Positions 14,306 to 15,712 of a stretch of 15,712 bases of DNA are shown piece after piece (position 1 is the first letter of the stretch; each line of letters begins with the position of its first letter). The position numbers were made by a program, and so were the translations under genes. The stretch lies in the NCBI GenBank assembly GCA_021154985.1, contig JAJNQE010000132.1, positions 1 through 15,712 of the forward strand, written 5' to 3'. The notes beneath the pieces are model-generated. The model saw nothing but the letters and a program-made list of their open reading frames with translations, did not search any database and had not been told where the DNA came from. The stretch is from Hydrogenophaga sp. Lineage in GTDB: Bacteria > Pseudomonadota > Gammaproteobacteria > Burkholderiales > Burkholderiaceae_C.

Positions 14306-14667
14306 GGCGCGTGTTCCAGGGCGATCTTCGCCAGCAGCGCAGTCAGGCGAGGGTCTTCGCCCGCAGCGGGCAACTGCTCGAAACGCACCTGCGGGTGGGC
14401 TTCTGTCAGGTCTTTCATGAGCACCGGCAGGTCTTCGCGGGCGTGTTTGCCCATGCCGAAGAACAAGGGCAGCACACGCACGCGCGTGGCGCCGGCCTCC
14501 ACCATCTGGCGCACCGCGGTGGCCATGTCGGGCTCGCACAGCTCCAGATAGGCGCACGACACGGTGGCAGCCGGGTCGCTGCGCGCAATCTGCTGCGCCA
14601 CCGACTCCACCGGCAGGCGCCACAAGGGGTCGCGCGACCCATGGGCAAACACGATCACACCGAGCAT
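14302..14667 (-). CDS. cbiX: short sirohydrochlorin chelatase (CbiX/SirB type)
   Basis: This 121-residue single-domain chelatase inserts Co or Fe into sirohydrochlorin, for cobalamin or for siroheme, the sulfite/nitrite reductase cofactor. It matches the short CbiX form. The two metal-site histidines are H9 in FAHGSRDP and H75 in LPLFFGMGKHAREDLP, with the 66-residue spacing seen in archaeal short CbiX. The chosen ATG (14667) lies seven bases after the lptG stop and is preceded by a GAAGG ribosome binding site; an in-frame ATG at 14700 would overlap lptG and add eleven unlike residues. The stop overlaps the cysB start by four bases. Placement beside cysB favours siroheme (iron) over cobalamin, but this is inference; metal choice cannot be read from sequence. 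Confidence 0.9.
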   Translation of the reverse strand: MLGVIVFAHGSRDPLWRLPVESVAQQIARSDPAATVSCAYLELCEPDMATAVRQMVEAGATRVRVLPLFFGMGKHAREDLPVLMKDLTEAHPQVRFEQLPAAGEDPRLTALLAKIALEHAP

Positions 14668-14674
14668 GGACACA

Positions 14675-15712
14675 CTACCTTCGCAACACAAGCCAGCCAA
14701 ACGCGGCCAGCGAAAACACCGTATAGATCAACGCGGGCGAGGCCGCCGCCAGCCAGGGCTGCCAGGCATTGAGGTTGCCGATGTAGCCGAACACGTTGTT
14801 GAGCAAAAAGAAGCTGATGCCGATCATCACGCCGCCAAACACGTAGGCGGTGATGCTGCCCGAGCGGAAATGCAGGTAGGCAAATGGCAACGCGAGCACC
14901 ACCATCACCAGGCAACTCAGCGGGTAGAACACCTTGCGCCAGAACTCGATTTCGTAGCGCTGTGCCGTCTGACCGTTGGCCTGCAGGTGTCGGATGTAGC
15001 CGAACAGGTCGGCCGTGCGCATGGTCTCGGGCTTGAGCAAGGCCACCGACACCATCTCGCTGTTGATGCCGCTGGGCCAGCGGAAGGTTTCCAGCGCGCT
15101 GCGCACGATGCGGGCCGAAGCCTGGCCGGCGGTGTCGAATTCGCGGCGCTGCACCTGGCGCAAGGTCCACGAATCGTCCGCCTCGATCTGCCCGGAGGCT
15201 GCGGTGAGTGTGGACACCAGCGAGCCCTGGTTGTTGAATTCGAAGATACGCACATTGCCCAGCTCGCCCTGGGGCGACATGGAGCCCACGTTGACCGAGA
15301 AGTTGCTGTAAGGCTGTCGCTCCTTGAGCCAAGCCCCCGTCTGGCCCACGCTGATGTTGCCCTGGTAGCGCGCCTTGAGCAGTTGTGCGGTGCGGTCGGC
15401 GAGCGGGGCCAGGTAGTCGCCCATGGCAAAGGTGAGCGCGACAAACACCACGCCCAGGCCCAGCAAGGTGCGCAGTGCGCGCCACGGCCCCAGGCCGCTG
15501 GTGCGCAGAATGGTGTATTCGGAGCCTTGCGCCAGCCGCGCCAGCACAAACACCGCACCGATCAGCACCGAAATCGGCAGCAGCTCGTAAATGCGGTTGG
15601 GCATGAGCAGGCCCACGTAGAGCAGGGCGTGCGGCACCTCGTACACCAGCGTGGCGTCCAGCGCCGATGGTTTGCCCAGGGCGGGCAACTCATCCACAAA
15701 GTCGAAGAAGAA
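14675..15712 (-). CDS. lptG: LPS export ABC transporter permease LptG, 5' end outside window
   Basis: LptG is one of two inner-membrane permeases (with LptF) of the LptB2FGC complex, which extracts lipopolysaccharide from the inner membrane and feeds it to the LptA bridge. 345 C-terminal codons are present. The frame is open to the right edge, where FFFDFVDELPALGK matches the end of the first membrane helix, so about 20 residues are missing. Visible parts are helices 2-3 (near YELLPISVLIGAVFVLARLA and LLGLGVVFVALTFAMGDYLAP), the coupling-helix region SEYTILRTSGLGPWRA, a periplasmic beta-jellyroll domain in the middle, and three C-terminal helices with AYVFGGVMIGISFFLLNN. The gene heads the probable lptG-cbiX-cysB-aminotransferase transcript. 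lptF is expected just beyond the right edge, as in most proteobacteria. Confidence 0.95.
   Translation of the reverse strand, partial: FFFDFVDELPALGKPSALDATLVYEVPHALLYVGLLMPNRIYELLPISVLIGAVFVLARLAQGSEYTILRTSGLGPWRALRTLLGLGVVFVALTFAMGDYLAPLADRTAQLLKARYQGNISVGQTGAWLKERQPYSNFSVNVGSMSPQGELGNVRIFEFNNQGSLVSTLTAASGQIEADDSWTLRQVQRREFDTAGQASARIVRSALETFRWPSGINSEMVSVALLKPETMRTADLFGYIRHLQANGQTAQRYEIEFWRKVFYPLSCLVMVVLALPFAYLHFRSGSITAYVFGGVMIGISFFLLNNVFGYIGNLNAWQPWLAAASPALIYTVFSLAAFGWLVLRR

Noticed and set aside
14306..14623. An N-terminal extension of CysB by 106 residues.
   Set aside because: It overlaps cbiX in another frame and does not resemble LysR proteins; the family N-terminus begins at the ATG at 14305.
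1..15712. tRNA, rRNA, CRISPR array, insertion sequence, prophage or defence island.
   Set aside because: No tandem spaced repeats, transposase or integrase motifs, or tRNA-like sequences were seen. All long frames are explained by core genes.

Overview
The window looks like chromosomal core DNA from a betaproteobacterium of the order Burkholderiales, most likely family Comamonadaceae (relatives of Acidovorax, Hydrogenophaga or Rhodoferax). I infer this from the very high GC content, the strong third-position G/C bias, the protein sequences and the gene order. This is recognition, not a search result. No RNA genes, insertion sequences, prophage genes, CRISPR array or recent-transfer signature were seen. 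Fourteen genes are called. Two run off the window: dnaX on the left and lptG on the right. No gene-free stretch exceeds 300 bases.

Layout. (1) 1-2633, plus strand: dnaX (3' part), the ybaB/ebfC nucleoid protein gene, recR and a small MAPEG-type membrane protein gene. They run closely in one direction and end at a strong intrinsic terminator (2697-2732). This is the widespread dnaX-ybaB-recR replication/repair cluster. A run of nine A residues in dnaX sits where a short gamma form could split from the long tau form. (2) 2788-3858, plus: an orphan periplasmic substrate-binding protein with its own leader hairpin. Its stop codon lies inside a terminator shared with the convergent neighbour. (3) 3868-6296, minus: gloB followed by mltD, joined by an ATGA overlap. 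(4) 6406-7706, plus, divergent from gloB: a YafS-like methyltransferase with a degenerate SAM motif I, then rnhA with a probable TTG start. Blocks 3 and 4 keep the mltD-gloB-yafS-rnhA neighbourhood known from E. coli. (5) 7862-12129, plus: a two-gene RND efflux operon (periplasmic adaptor and inner-membrane pump) with no outer-membrane channel gene or regulator beside it. (6) 12178-15712, minus: lptG, cbiX, cysB and a YbdL-type aminotransferase gene, with junctions of a few bases, probably one transcript.

How the genes fit together. The left block serves replication and recombinational repair. The gloB/mltD/methyltransferase/rnhA block mixes methylglyoxal detoxification, murein turnover and RNA-DNA hybrid removal, and is best seen as conserved synteny. 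The right block is the most coherent: CysB, the sulfate/cysteine regulator, lies between a sirohydrochlorin chelatase (siroheme is the sulfite reductase cofactor) and a methionine-type aminotransferase, all behind an LPS-export gene. I did not find a clearly new multi-gene system. The items most worth following up are the dnaX slippage site, the methyltransferase with a divergent cofactor loop, and the embedding of cysB in the lptG transcript.
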